Assembly (NCBI GenBank): GCA_017416485.1
Contig: JAFQCH010000005.1
Coordinates: 96,031 to 160,030 of the forward strand
Direction of reading: 5' to 3'
Length of the DNA stretch: 64,000 bases
Source: Clostridia bacterium
Lineage (GTDB): Bacteria > Bacillota > Clostridia > Oscillospirales > Acutalibacteraceae
A model generated the notes under the pieces. The model ran no database searches. It saw only the letters and a list, made by a program, of their open reading frames with translations, and was not told the origin of the DNA. The translations under genes and the position numbers were made by a program. Positions 50,640-59,668 of this stretch are shown in pieces (position 1 is the first letter of the stretch; every line of letters begins with the position of its first letter).

Positions 50640-50693
50640 GATTTTGTTAAGTGCCGTGAAACCCCTTGATATATAGGCATTTGGGCATAAAAC

Positions 50694-50730
50694 AACTCCA
50701 CTCTCATTGTATCAAAATAAGAGTGGAGTT
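50694..50730. repeat. 11-bp perfect inverted repeat abutting tRNA-Leu
   Basis: AACTCCACTCT (50,694-50,704) and AGAGTGGAGTT (50,720-50,730), one base from the encoded CCA. In the leftward transcript it forms a hairpin followed by GTTTTATG, so it may be a first, weak tRNA terminator or an integrase core-flank element. Confidence 0.6.
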
Positions 50731-50731
50731 A

Positions 50732-50818
50732 TGGTGCCGGTGACCGGGCTCGAACCGGTACAGTGTTGCCACCGAGGGATTTTAAGTCCCTTGCGTCTGC
50801 CAATTCCGCCACACCGGC
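50732..50818 (-). tRNA. tRNA-Leu (UAA), prophage attachment site
   Basis: 87 bases on the leftward strand. Acceptor GCCGGTG pairs with CACCGGC, then A and encoded CCA (tgg at 50,732-50,734). The T arm GGTTCGAGCC-type sequence, a long variable arm (class II) and the anticodon loop CTTAAAA give anticodon TAA. Phage genes end just beyond the 3' end and host genes begin on the other side, as for integration at a tRNA 3' end. The second att copy must lie left of the window. Confidence 0.92.
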
Positions 50819-50835
50819 AAAGTTGATGCTTATAT

Positions 50836-50864
50836 ATTATAATGATATCTGAAGATATTGTCAA
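50836..50864 (-). promoter_or_regulatory. tRNA-Leu promoter
   Basis: TTGACA (50,859-50,864), 17-base spacer, TATAAT (50,836-50,841), both perfect consensus, 18 bases ahead of the tRNA 5' end. Confidence 0.88.
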
Positions 50865-50935
50865 GAGAGAATTTGGAGTGCTGCATTGAAAAAACTGTTG
50901 ACTTTTGTTTTCTCAGAATAAAATTTCTTAACCCC

Positions 50936-50964
50936 TTTACTTTCCCACAGTAAATTAGTATAAT
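50936..50964 (+). promoter_or_regulatory. Promoter of MBL-fold gene
   Basis: TTTACT (50,936-50,941), 17-base spacer, TATAAT (50,959-50,964). Confidence 0.75.
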
Positions 50965-51021
50965 AAGGCTACATAAAAAGATAAATTGTTCTTAAAACAA
51001 CAATTATGGGAGAATTTGCTT

Positions 51022-51792
51022 ATGAAAATAACATGGTACGGCACGGCAACCATCGGCATTGATGACGGCAAAACGAAGCTGCTTTTTGATCCGTTTGTGC
51101 GGATGAATAAGCGGATTGAAACCACACCCGTGGAAGGCTTTGCGGGTTTTGATGCGGTTCTGATCACCCACGGGCATTTTGACCACATTTACAGCATTCC
51201 TGCACTGGCAGAGGTTGACAAAAATGTGCCCATCTATTGCACCGCAACTCCGAAGCAAACACTCATGACAAGGGGAGTGGAAGAAGCGCGCATCAACGTG
51301 ATTCAACCCGATGATGTGTTTCAGATCGGGGATTACACCATCCGTGTGCGTCGCTTCCGTCATATCATTTTTGACCCGATTTATATTCTCTCTGTTGTAC
51401 CGAAATGTGCCGTCATGCTTCCGAGGCTGTTTTGGCAGGCCTATCAGAACCGTCAGATGCCCGAAGGCCATGAAATTGTCGCTTTTGAAATTGAAGCCCA
51501 CGGCAAAAAAATCTTTCTGACAGGCTCGTTTCGTGAATACCCCGGGGAAGTGTATCCCGCGGATGTTGACATGTTTGTTCTTGCCCACGGCGGCAGTGTT
51601 TTTGCCCCCGAAAAAACAAGGGACTTCATTGCCCGCTATCTTCCGAAGAAAATCCTTGTCACCCATTTTGACAATGCTTTCCCGCCCCTGACCCGCACCG
51701 TCAGTGTCAAACGACTGCAAAAAACTGTTAAAAAGAACCATCCGGAAATTGAGTTTATCATTCCGGAAATCTGCCGGGCTGTTGAATTGTAA
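51022..51792 (+). CDS. MBL-fold metal-dependent hydrolase
   Basis: 256 residues from ATG 51022 (MKITWYGTATIGIDDGKTKL), with GGGAGAATTTGCTT upstream. The metallo-beta-lactamase motif ITHGHFDHIY (HxHxDH) lies near 49-58; LTGSF and AHGGSV and a C-terminal THFDNAFPPL give later metal ligands. UlaG/YtnP-like proteins of this kind hydrolyse phosphodiesters or lactones; the substrate is not predictable. First host gene after the prophage. Confidence 0.88.
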   Translation: MKITWYGTATIGIDDGKTKLLFDPFVRMNKRIETTPVEGFAGFDAVLITHGHFDHIYSIPALAEVDKNVPIYCTATPKQTLMTRGVEEARINVIQPDDVFQIGDYTIRVRRFRHIIFDPIYILSVVPKCAVMLPRLFWQAYQNRQMPEGHEIVAFEIEAHGKKIFLTGSFREYPGEVYPADVDMFVLAHGGSVFAPEKTRDFIARYLPKKILVTHFDNAFPPLTRTVSVKRLQKTVKKNHPEIEFIIPEICRAVEL

Positions 51793-51815
51793 CCACAGGA
51801 TTTTCTTTTGCGAAC

Positions 51816-51844
51816 TTGCTTTTCGTTATACTTTATGTTAAAAT
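51816..51844 (+). promoter_or_regulatory. Promoter of secreted beta-helix gene
   Basis: TTGCTT (51,816-51,821), 17-base spacer, TAAAAT (51,839-51,844). Confidence 0.6.
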
Positions 51845-51874
51845 AATCAACATGAAAATTAAGGAGATGACATA

Positions 51875-53512
51875 ATGCAAGCAATTGTCAAATTTTTGTT
51901 TACCGCTTTTACCGTAATTTCTGTTTTCTTTTCCAATCTGCTTTCGCCCGCAACAATATACCCCGAAAGCGAAAACTTTGATTTTTCATTCCTGACCTAC
52001 CCGGATGAAGCCATCATTACACTGGAAGAAGCAGGCCTGACCGAACAGGAACTCGTAGGCCGCGCATCCGCAGAATTGCCCGAATATGTGCAGTCCGGCG
52101 GTTATGACGACATCAACGGAATTACGATTTCCCCCTATTACACGGCAAAAATCGGCGACACCGAAATTCCCGTTTATGCTTCGGTGGTTTTTATCCGTGC
52201 GGATGACACGGGCACACTGCAATCTTTTTCCGAAATTTATGTGGATGCAGACGAGGATTTTTCATTCAATATTGAACTGACGGGTGCCGATGTGAAACTG
52301 CAGAATGCCGTTGTGCTTCCCGCTTCGCACGGTGTTCAAGCAGTGTGCAAAAACAACACGGTGACCGCTTCCATCAACAAAACGGGTGTCTATACCTTCC
52401 TTTTCAACGGTGCAAACCAGTATTACGGCTACACACTTATGGTTCGTGAAAAAGTGGATGAAGATGCCGAAATTGCCGCTTATATAGAAGAATACGGCGA
52501 GGACAATGTATGGGTGCTTGACAAAGGTGTGTATGAATACGACTATGTCAATCTTGTAGCACACAATAATCTGGTGATTTATCTGCGTGAAGGTGCCTAT
52601 GTCATCGCAAACCACCTTTTCGACATCAACAGTGCCGAGGATGAAAATAAGTATTTTGAACCAAACGCATGGTATGAAAATGCCATCGGACTGACAAGAT
52701 ATCCGTTCCTGAATTTCTATCAATGCAACAATATCACCCTGACGGGCAGGGGAGTCATTGACCTGACCCGCCTTGACAGACGTGAACGCCGCGGTGTGGT
52801 ATTCACCGCCTGCAACAATGTCAATGTCAGCGATATCAAGATCATCAACTCTCCCGAATGGTCGTTCATTGCCTACGGCTGCACGGATGTGGATATTGAT
52901 CAGGTTGATATCATCGGCAACCGCGGCAATTGCGACGGCTTTGCAATCTGCAACAGCCACAATGTAACCGTCGATAACTGCTTTGCACGCGTGGCGGATG
53001 ATACCTTCGAGGTCAAGGCACTCGGCGGCTCCATGGGCAGCAAGAATATTACCTTCACCAACTGCATCGCATGGGGCGGTTATGCCCGTTGCTTCGGCAT
53101 CACGGGCGAGGTTGAAAACCCGATTTCCGATGTTACCTTCCGTGATTGTGCCGTCATTTATCGCGACGGAATCTGGGATAATGACAGAATCGGCTCGCTG
53201 GTTGTGGTTGCTGAAAAAACAACGGGAAGCATTGACGGTGTTCTGTTTGAAAACATCGAAATCTTCCGCGACGAAGGCAGACCCATTCTTGTGAAGATTT
53301 ACGATGAAGAAGCCGAAAACTTTGAAATGAAGAACATTGTTTTCAAAAACATTTCTTACACTTCCTATATGATGCCCAAAATCGCAGGTACAGACAGCGA
53401 TACCAATACCGTGCAGGTAACGCTCGACAACATCACATCCTGCGGCAAACAGTTGCCGTTCCCGAAACTCGGTTTCACAATCGGCAAATATTGCGACATC
53501 ATCACAGAATGA
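51875..53512 (+). CDS. Secreted right-handed beta-helix protein, GH28/GH49-like
   Basis: 545 residues; ATG 51875 with AAGGAGATGACATA. Signal peptide: IVKFLFTAFTVISVFFSNLLSPA (residues about 4-27). After a beta-sandwich N-terminal domain, a pectate-lyase-type helix runs from about 215: LTGRGVIDLTRLDRRERRGVVF, VNVSDIKIINSPEWSFIAYG, IIGNRGNCDGFAICNSHNVTVDNCFARVADDTFEVKALGG. The DG and DD residues sit where polygalacturonase- and dextranase-type enzymes place their acids. Probably degrades a plant or bacterial polysaccharide outside the cell; the exact substrate is unknown. Confidence 0.82.
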   Translation: MQAIVKFLFTAFTVISVFFSNLLSPATIYPESENFDFSFLTYPDEAIITLEEAGLTEQELVGRASAELPEYVQSGGYDDINGITISPYYTAKIGDTEIPVYASVVFIRADDTGTLQSFSEIYVDADEDFSFNIELTGADVKLQNAVVLPASHGVQAVCKNNTVTASINKTGVYTFLFNGANQYYGYTLMVREKVDEDAEIAAYIEEYGEDNVWVLDKGVYEYDYVNLVAHNNLVIYLREGAYVIANHLFDINSAEDENKYFEPNAWYENAIGLTRYPFLNFYQCNNITLTGRGVIDLTRLDRRERRGVVFTACNNVNVSDIKIINSPEWSFIAYGCTDVDIDQVDIIGNRGNCDGFAICNSHNVTVDNCFARVADDTFEVKALGGSMGSKNITFTNCIAWGGYARCFGITGEVENPISDVTFRDCAVIYRDGIWDNDRIGSLVVVAEKTTGSIDGVLFENIEIFRDEGRPILVKIYDEEAENFEMKNIVFKNISYTSYMMPKIAGTDSDTNTVQVTLDNITSCGKQLPFPKLGFTIGKYCDIITE

Positions 53513-53519
53513 TAAAATA

Positions 53520-53562
53520 ATACGGACCAATCACTTTTACCGTGAGAGGTCCGTATATTTTT
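53520..53562 (+). terminator. Terminator after beta-helix gene
   Basis: ATACGGACC (53,520-53,528) and GGTCCGTAT (53,548-53,556) pair perfectly, followed by ATTTTTT. It probably also serves the convergent phosphodiesterase gene. Confidence 0.85.
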
Positions 53563-53569
53563 TGTACCG

Positions 53570-54217
53570 TTACTTCAATACGCTTTTCAAAAGATCCGGT
53601 CTTCTTGTTGTGATGTTGTCGGGGCGAAGGGACAAGGCAAAGCGGATTTCGTCCGTTGTGTTGCACGTCCAAAGGGAGATTCCGAGGTCGGTTTGTCGGA
53701 ATGCGGCAACCAGTTTGTCGGTTGCGTTGTTCTTGTTCATGTTGATCCCCACCGCACCGCAGTTTTTCACTTTATCAACAAGGCTTTGCAGGTATTTTTC
53801 CGTCTGCAAAAGTGCGGGTCTGACATCCATATTCAGCCAATAGGGGACTGTCGGGCACGTTTTTTTTGCCGTCGGAATGTCTTCTTCAAACAGTCCCGTA
53901 AAGAAAATGCGGTCTGCAATGCCGTGTTTCTGTGCAATGGTGTATACCTGTGCGAGCTGCTCGGTACATTCCTTCACATCCACATTCACACGTAAGTCAT
54001 CGTATTTTGCAACCGTTGCAAATGCTTGTTCGAGTGTTACTTCGTTGCCCTTCGGCCTGTCATGTGAAAGCACAGGTGTGCCGTCGGGGGCAAACCGCAG
54101 GTCGATTTCCACGATCTGTGCACCTTGCTGGGCACCTGCTGTGATGGATTCCAACGAGTTGTCAGGGGTGTCCATGCAGCCTGAATGGGCGGTTACTGTA
54201 AATTTTTTATCTTTCAT
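53570..54217 (-). CDS. Glycerophosphodiester phosphodiesterase family protein
   Basis: 215 residues from ATG 54217 (MKDKKFTVTAHSGCMDTPDN), with AAAAGG about eight bases upstream. GDPD core: TAHSGCMDTPDNSLESI (usually AHRG; the Arg is Ser here), VEIDLRFAPDGTPVLSHDRP with metal Glu-Asp and the catalytic His, VNVDVKE, and LWTCNTTDEI near the end. It hydrolyses glycerophosphodiesters to glycerol-3-phosphate. About 30 residues shorter than many relatives. Confidence 0.88.
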   Translation of the reverse strand: MKDKKFTVTAHSGCMDTPDNSLESITAGAQQGAQIVEIDLRFAPDGTPVLSHDRPKGNEVTLEQAFATVAKYDDLRVNVDVKECTEQLAQVYTIAQKHGIADRIFFTGLFEEDIPTAKKTCPTVPYWLNMDVRPALLQTEKYLQSLVDKVKNCGAVGINMNKNNATDKLVAAFRQTDLGISLWTCNTTDEIRFALSLRPDNITTRRPDLLKSVLK

Positions 54218-54243
54218 AGCTGACACCTTTTGTTTTTTCTTTC

Positions 54244-54272
54244 ATTGTAACACGCAAAAACGGTTTTTGCAA
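54244..54272 (-). promoter_or_regulatory. Promoter with internal palindrome
   Basis: TTGCAA (54,267-54,272), 17-base spacer, TACAAT (54,244-54,249). The palindrome GCAAAAACGGTTTTTGC (54,254-54,270) fills the spacer, a likely operator. Confidence 0.7.
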
Positions 54273-54304
54273 TTGTTTATTCCAAATTAAATTTATAATA
54301 ACAC

Positions 54305-54333
54305 TTGTAAAATCGGAATGGATTTGGTATAAT
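54305..54333 (+). promoter_or_regulatory. Promoter of DUF2156 gene and downstream operon
   Basis: TTGTAA (54,305-54,310), 17-base spacer, TATAAT (54,328-54,333). Confidence 0.75.
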
Positions 54334-54385
54334 ACATAATTGAGAAATTATGATGATTTGAAATTTACCGATTTTTGGGGGATTT

Positions 54386-55291
54386 ATGCCTGCTTTTCAT
54401 GTTCCGACAACGCAGGATCTGCACGCATTCAAAAATGCTTTTTTGTCAGCAGACCGCAACAGCTGCGAATATTGCTTCGGCAATGTCTTTGTGTGGAAAG
54501 AACATTTTCATTCGCAGATTGCATTGCAGGATGATATGATTTTTTACAAGGGCGGAGTGCGCAGTGTTGTTTATCTGTTTCCGGTCGGCGGCGGTGATAC
54601 CGAAAAAGCACTGTCTGCGCTTTTTGAAGATGCAAAAAAGAACGCAAAACCGTTTCACCTTGCGGCATTGTCCGAACAAGATTGCCGTTTTTTTGAAAAC
54701 AACGACCTGTTCTGTATCCGCCGCACGGAAGACACGGACGATTTTGTGTACCGTGCATCCGATCTTTGCGAACTGGCAGGTAAAAAATATCACGCAAAGC
54801 GCAACCACATCTCCCGTTTTACGACCGATCACCCCGACCGGAAATATGAAAAACTGACCGCTTCCCATATTGAACTCTGCCGTGAAATCTCCGATGCGTG
54901 GTTCATGGAAAAACACGGCAGTTTCGACCATCCCGAATATGAAGTGGTGCAGAACACATTGAATCACTTTGATGACCTCGGCTTTGAGGGCGGCATTCTG
55001 TTTGCCGACGGCAAACCCGTTGCATTCACCACGGGCGAACAACTCACCGCAAACACATTCTGCACACATCTCGAAAAATGCCACCCCGACTACAGAGGGG
55101 CTTATCCCGTTATCAACCGCGAGTTTGCAAAACAACTCGTTGACCGTTTTGAATTCATAAACCGCGAGGACTGCGCAGGGGATGACGGTTTGCGCAAAGC
55201 CAAAATGTCCTACCGTCCCGTGTCTTTAACCGAAAAATACTCCGTTTATCCAACAACGGCATTGTATGAAAAACTCGGCATTCATCTGTAA
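54386..55291 (+). CDS. DUF2156 (LPG_synthase_C-like) acyltransferase-fold protein
   Basis: 301 residues; ATG 54386 with GGGGGATTT. The family markers LCELAGKKYHAKRNHISRF (about 128-146), ITGEQ-like AFTTGEQLTANTFCTHLEKCHPDYRGAYPVINREFAKQL, and FINREDCAGDDGLRKAKMSYRPV near the C-terminus place it in DUF2156, a double GNAT fold related to phosphatidylglycerol lysyltransferase domains. The acceptor is unknown. Four bases before the next GNAT gene. Confidence 0.88.
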   Translation: MPAFHVPTTQDLHAFKNAFLSADRNSCEYCFGNVFVWKEHFHSQIALQDDMIFYKGGVRSVVYLFPVGGGDTEKALSALFEDAKKNAKPFHLAALSEQDCRFFENNDLFCIRRTEDTDDFVYRASDLCELAGKKYHAKRNHISRFTTDHPDRKYEKLTASHIELCREISDAWFMEKHGSFDHPEYEVVQNTLNHFDDLGFEGGILFADGKPVAFTTGEQLTANTFCTHLEKCHPDYRGAYPVINREFAKQLVDRFEFINREDCAGDDGLRKAKMSYRPVSLTEKYSVYPTTALYEKLGIHL

Positions 55292-55294
55292 GTT

Positions 55295-55954
55295 ATGCAA
55301 TATTCATTACAAAACTGTAAAATTGAAGACCTGAAATGCCTTTGGGAAATCGTGTTCGGTGACACAAGGGAAGTGACCGATGCTTTTTTTGAAAACGCAT
55401 TTTTTGCAGACGGTTGTTTTTATGAAAGTGCCGACGGCAAAGCCGTTTCATCCCTTTATCTTCTGCCCGTCACGCTCGGTGACAAAAAAGGATTCTACCT
55501 TTATGCTGCGGCAACCCTGCCCGCCCACAGAGGCAAAGGCATCATGGGCAAACTCATAAAAGAAGCTCTTGCTTACGCAAAAAGTGTTTCGGATTTTGTT
55601 TATCTTTGTCCCGCAGAAAGCTCACTTTATGACTACTATCGCCGATTCGGTTTTTCACAGACTTTGTATGCACGGTTTGAACATACCGCTGATTGCACAA
55701 AACTGATCAGTGCACAGGCGTTTTATGACAAAACAAAATCCATGCCGCACACACCGCTGTTTTCTTTGGGAGTTTATCGCTATGCGGCTGCAATCGGCTG
55801 TGAATTATATAAAGAGGACGCCGCACGTTTCGACGGACAATTCGTTTTCCCGTCTTCACATCTGACAGGGAATATAAAACCCTACGGTATGCTGTGTCCG
55901 TTATCCGATTATAAATTTTCCGAAAATATATTCGCATTTTTAACCATGAATTAA
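55295..55954 (+). CDS. GNAT N-acetyltransferase
   Basis: 219 residues; ATG 55295. Acetyl-CoA motif AAATLPAHRGKGIMGKLIKEAL (motif A with RGKGIMG, about 70-90), then LCPAESSLYDYYRRFGF. The C-terminal 70 residues form an extra domain. It forms a pair with the DUF2156 gene, with almost no spacing, so they probably act together on the same substrate. Confidence 0.88.
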   Translation: MQYSLQNCKIEDLKCLWEIVFGDTREVTDAFFENAFFADGCFYESADGKAVSSLYLLPVTLGDKKGFYLYAAATLPAHRGKGIMGKLIKEALAYAKSVSDFVYLCPAESSLYDYYRRFGFSQTLYARFEHTADCTKLISAQAFYDKTKSMPHTPLFSLGVYRYAAAIGCELYKEDAARFDGQFVFPSSHLTGNIKPYGMLCPLSDYKFSENIFAFLTMN

Positions 55955-55972
55955 CGAAAGGAATGTTGTGCA

Positions 55973-56515
55973 ATGATCTATCTGTTTCTTGCCGAAGGCT
56001 TTGAAGAAATTGAGGCTCTCACCCCGGTGGACTATCTGCGCCGTGCAGAAATTGCTGTTACAACGGTCGGAGTCGGTGCAAAAAACATCACGGGCGCGCA
56101 CAACATTACCGTTTTCGCCGACATCACAACGAATGAACTTCCCGCTGATGCGGATTTTGATGCGGTGATTCTTCCCGGCGGCATGCCCGGAACGCTCAAT
56201 CTTGAAAACGACAGCACCGTAATGCACTTTGTGAACCGTGCTTATCATGAGAATAAACTGCTGTGTGCCATCTGTGCCGCACCGTCCGTGCTCGGACATG
56301 CCGGTTTCCTGAACGGCAAAAAAGCAACCTGCTTCCCGGGCTTTGAAGAAGACCTTACGGGTGCCGTTGCCACGGGTGCACCGGTTGAAAAAGACGGCAA
56401 AATCATCACCGCAAGGGGAGCCGGCGTTGCTGCGGACTTCGCTTTTGCCATCATTGCGGCTTGTAAAGACAAAGAAACGGCGGACAAAATCTGTCGCCAG
56501 ATTCAGAGTAAATGA
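55973..56515 (+). CDS. DJ-1/PfpI family protein
   Basis: 180 residues; ATG 55973 with GAAAGGAATGTTGTGCA. DJ-1 markers: LAEGFEEIEALTP with Glu14, VILPGGMPG (oxyanion-loop region), and the nucleophile elbow LLCAICAAPSVLG with Cys101. Functions in the family include deglycase-like repair, chaperone and redox sensing; the type with 180 residues is closest to bacterial YajL/ThiJ. The stop overlaps the next start. Confidence 0.93.
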   Translation: MIYLFLAEGFEEIEALTPVDYLRRAEIAVTTVGVGAKNITGAHNITVFADITTNELPADADFDAVILPGGMPGTLNLENDSTVMHFVNRAYHENKLLCAICAAPSVLGHAGFLNGKKATCFPGFEEDLTGAVATGAPVEKDGKIITARGAGVAADFAFAIIAACKDKETADKICRQIQSK

Positions 56516-57090
56516 CCATTGATATCCGCCCTGTCAAAATGCGGTTGCGCAAGGAATCCAAAGAATACCGCCTTTCTCTTTCCGCAGAGGAAAAGCAACG
56601 CAACGACCGCAAAATTGCAAACAAACTGCTCAACCTCTGGACGTTCCGCGATGCACAAACTTTGCTCGCTTATATGTCCACCGAAATCGAAGTCGATACC
56701 CGTTATCTCATTGAACGTGCATGGGAACTCGGCAAAAAGGTTGCCGTGCCGCGTTGCATTGCCGGCACAAGAAATATGGTTTTTCAGTATATTTCTTCAT
56801 TTGATGACCTCGAAAACGGTGCTTTCGGCGTGCTGGAACCCATTGCCGACCGTTGCCCCGAAGTCACTTGTTTTGACAATTGCATCTGTGTGGTTCCCGC
56901 ACTGGTGTTTGATAAAAAATGTTTTCGCCTCGGTTACGGAAAAGGATATTATGACCGCTTTCTGGCTTCTTTCTCGGGCGCCGCAATCGGTGTTTGCTAT
57001 GAAGCCTGCCGAAAAGAAAACATCCCTCACGGGAAGTATGATAAAAGTCTGGATCTTTTTATTACCGAAACCAGAATTTATACCCCATAA
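56512..57090 (+). CDS. 5-formyltetrahydrofolate cyclo-ligase
   Basis: 192 residues; ATG 56512 overlaps the previous stop (ATGA). N-terminal LRKESKEYRLSLSAEEKQRNDRKI with basic ATP-site residues, LAYMSTEIEVDTRYLIERAWELGKKVAVPRC, and the diagnostic FRLGYGKGYYDRFL (about 142-155). It turns 5-formyl-THF into 5,10-methenyl-THF with ATP. Normal length. Confidence 0.93.
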   Translation: MTIDIRPVKMRLRKESKEYRLSLSAEEKQRNDRKIANKLLNLWTFRDAQTLLAYMSTEIEVDTRYLIERAWELGKKVAVPRCIAGTRNMVFQYISSFDDLENGAFGVLEPIADRCPEVTCFDNCICVVPALVFDKKCFRLGYGKGYYDRFLASFSGAAIGVCYEACRKENIPHGKYDKSLDLFITETRIYTP

Positions 57091-57111
57091 GCTTACCAAA
57101 AGGAGCATATC

Positions 57112-58560
57112 ATGAACAACGACAACAATCAGAACGAGCGCAGAATGTCAAAGGACGAGTTGTCTTTTGCATACGAGGATCTGTTGCGCAATTTTACGGA
57201 ATCGGAGCCGTCGGTAACAATTCCCGAGCGCAAAAAGAGCGCACCTGCAAAATCGGAAACGGTCACAGCTACCGATAAAGCAGAATCTTCCGACACAAAA
57301 AAAACAACAAAAAATACTGCAGCTGCTTCCGCTTCGGCTAAACAAAAAACTTCAAAAGCTTCTGCACAACGCAAGTCTTCGCAAACCACACCTTCCGAAA
57401 GCCGCGGTTTATCTGAAAAGGAACGTGAACGGATTGCAAAACGCAAAAGAAAGCAGCATTATAAAGCATCAAAACGAAAATACCGTAAGCAAAGATGGGC
57501 ACACAGAGCCTTGAGTTTGTTGGTCACGGCAATGCTGATTGTGATTATTGTGCTCGCAAGCTCGGCTTTGAAGATTCCGCTGTTGGGCTTTGTGAATGAT
57601 GTTATTGCCATTGACCGCAGCGATGCCCCCGTGGCTGTTTACATTTCGGAAGACATGAAAACAGAACAGATTCTGAATATGCTGGAAGAATACGACCTGA
57701 TTTATTCCGCAAAGTTCTGCAATCTGCTGATGGGCTTTTTGGGCTATGACGACGAAAGCGAATTTGTTGTCGGTGAACATGTGCTGACTGCAAAAATGGG
57801 TGTTGAGGGGATGCTCAATTCCATGCTGTTTGAATCCGACACCAATGAAACCGTCAAAATCACCTTCCCCGAAGGCTACACCATCGATCAGATTGCCGAA
57901 AAACTTTACAGCGAAAAGGTTATTTCCGCAAAGAATGTTCTTTACAATGCCGTTGCAACATACGAATTCCCCGAAAGTTTTGATTTCCTCAATTCCATCA
58001 CCGATGCACAAACAAGATACCGTTTGCTGGAAGGCTATATGTATCCCGATACCTATGAATTCTACCTCGGTGAAAATGCAAACAGTGTTATCAACCGTTT
58101 CCTGAACAACTTTGCATCCAAATGGATCGAAGAATATGAGGATGAAGCCGAAGAACTCGGCATGACCGTGGACGAAATCATCACCCTTGCATCCATCCTG
58201 CAAAAGGAAGCCAGCGATGCCAACCAGATGTACACCATTTCTTCCATTTTGCACAACCGTCTTGATTCCGACTCACTTCGCATTTTGCAGTGCGACTCCA
58301 CACAGGATTACATTGCAAAGATCGATCCCGGTCTTATGAATCAGGCACAGCTGAACGCATTGCTCGAAGTGTACGACACGTATCAGTGTGTCGGGCTTCC
58401 CATCGGCCCCATCTGTAATCCCGGCGGCGATGCCATTTATGCAGCCCTGCATCCGGATGATACCGACCTGTATTACTTCTGCCATGACCCGGACGGCAAT
58501 ATGTATACCGCAAGAACATTGGAGGAACACTCCATCAATGTTCAAACTTATGTCAAATAA
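57112..58560 (+). CDS. mltG: Endolytic transglycosylase MltG
   Basis: 482 residues; ATG 57112 with AAAGGAGCATATC. A long charged cytoplasmic region (1-130, low-complexity K/S/T/E) is followed by one membrane helix (about 131-155, LSLLVTAMLIVIIVLASSA). The YceG-like periplasmic/extracellular domain contains FPEGYTIDQIAEKL, LEGYMYPDTYEFY (about 308) and TLASILQKEASD with the catalytic Glu (about 366), then CNPGGDAI near the end. It ends nascent peptidoglycan strands next to RodA or SEDS synthases. Confidence 0.95.
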   Translation: MNNDNNQNERRMSKDELSFAYEDLLRNFTESEPSVTIPERKKSAPAKSETVTATDKAESSDTKKTTKNTAAASASAKQKTSKASAQRKSSQTTPSESRGLSEKERERIAKRKRKQHYKASKRKYRKQRWAHRALSLLVTAMLIVIIVLASSALKIPLLGFVNDVIAIDRSDAPVAVYISEDMKTEQILNMLEEYDLIYSAKFCNLLMGFLGYDDESEFVVGEHVLTAKMGVEGMLNSMLFESDTNETVKITFPEGYTIDQIAEKLYSEKVISAKNVLYNAVATYEFPESFDFLNSITDAQTRYRLLEGYMYPDTYEFYLGENANSVINRFLNNFASKWIEEYEDEAEELGMTVDEIITLASILQKEASDANQMYTISSILHNRLDSDSLRILQCDSTQDYIAKIDPGLMNQAQLNALLEVYDTYQCVGLPIGPICNPGGDAIYAALHPDDTDLYYFCHDPDGNMYTARTLEEHSINVQTYVK

Positions 58561-58600
58561 AAATTGATTATATAATCAACAAGAAAGGAAAGAAAAGAAA

Positions 58601-59614
58601 ATGAACGTATTCATGATCGGCGGCACCGGCCTTCTCGGCTCCGCAGCAGCACAGCTTTTTATTGACAGAGGACACACTGTTAAGTCCATCGCGCTTCCTC
58701 CTCTTCCCGCAGGCGCACCCATTCCCGAAGAAATGGAACTTGTATGGGGCAACTACTTTGACATGAGCGACGAAGAACTCAAGGAAATGATGAAAGGTTG
58801 CGATACTTTCGTTTTCGCCGCAGGTGTTGACGAACGTGTTGAATTCCCCGCACCCGTATACGAAGCATACAAGAAGTACAACATCGAACCCGTTCGCCGT
58901 TTCCTCACCCTCGGCAAAGAAGTCGGCATCAAGCATTCTGTTATTCTCGGTTCTTATTTCTCCTACTTTGCAAAACATTTCCCCGAAATGGAACTCACCA
59001 AGCATCATCCCTACATCCGCAGCCGTATCGAACAGGAAAACGTTGCTGTTTCTTTCGCAAAAGACGGCACCATGGATGTTGCTGTTCTCGAACTGCCCTA
59101 CATCTTCGGCACACAGCCCGGCAGAAAGCCTGTTTGGGTCATCCTTATTGAACAGCTTGCCCGCATGAAACCCGTTACCATGTATCCCAACGGCGGTACC
59201 ACCATGCTGACCGTCCGTCAGGTTGCACAGGCTATCGTCGGTGCTGCTGAAAAGAACAAGGGCGGCTGGTGCTATCCCATCGGTTTCTACAACCTGACCT
59301 GGGACCAGTTCCTTTCCATCGTTCATGCCGCTATGGGCAAGCCCGGCAGAAAGATCGTTCACATTGCAAAGTGGATGTTCCAGGCCTTCGGTCTGACCAT
59401 GAGAAAAGACTATGCAGACCGCGGCATCGAAGGCGGCGTGGATCCCGTTGCTCTTGCTGACATTATGTGCATGAGAACATGGATCGACCGCAAATGGGCT
59501 GCATCCCTCGGTGTTACCGAAGACGACATCACTTCCGCTATCTATGATTCCGTCAAGCTGTCTGTTATTGCTTACGAAGGCACACAGGAACTTGTCGGCA
59601 TGAAGGGCGAATAA
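58601..59614 (+). CDS. NAD(P)-dependent epimerase/dehydratase-like protein
   Basis: 337 residues; ATG 58601 with AGAAAGGAAAGAAAAGAAA. Rossmann start VFMIGGTGLLGSAAAQLF, then CDTFVFAAGVDERVEFPAPVYEAY and LPYIFGTQPGRKPVW, a typical extended SDR. The usual YxxxK is not obvious (the SYFSYFAKHFP stretch lies at the right place), so catalysis may differ. A sugar-nucleotide or quinone-related role cannot be assigned. Confidence 0.85.
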   Translation: MNVFMIGGTGLLGSAAAQLFIDRGHTVKSIALPPLPAGAPIPEEMELVWGNYFDMSDEELKEMMKGCDTFVFAAGVDERVEFPAPVYEAYKKYNIEPVRRFLTLGKEVGIKHSVILGSYFSYFAKHFPEMELTKHHPYIRSRIEQENVAVSFAKDGTMDVAVLELPYIFGTQPGRKPVWVILIEQLARMKPVTMYPNGGTTMLTVRQVAQAIVGAAEKNKGGWCYPIGFYNLTWDQFLSIVHAAMGKPGRKIVHIAKWMFQAFGLTMRKDYADRGIEGGVDPVALADIMCMRTWIDRKWAASLGVTEDDITSAIYDSVKLSVIAYEGTQELVGMKGE

Positions 59615-59629
59615 TTTTTTGCATGATAT

Positions 59630-59658
59630 GGGCGGCGGTTTTCCGCCGTCCGTTTTTT
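59630..59658 (+). terminator. Terminator after the epimerase gene
   Basis: GGGCGGCGG-TTTT-CCGCCGTCC then GTTTTTT. It ends just at the start of the rRNA methyltransferase gene (its U-tract touches an in-frame TTG). Confidence 0.85.
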
Positions 59659-59668
59659 GGGTGAAAAC

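Noticed and set aside
51004..51741. Leftward 245-codon frame opposite the MBL-fold gene
   Set aside because: No domain or ribosome site; the opposing gene has a conserved metal motif.
52262..53530. Leftward open frame of 422 codons
   Set aside because: Antisense to the secreted beta-helix gene; sequence has no recognisable domain and no ribosome site.
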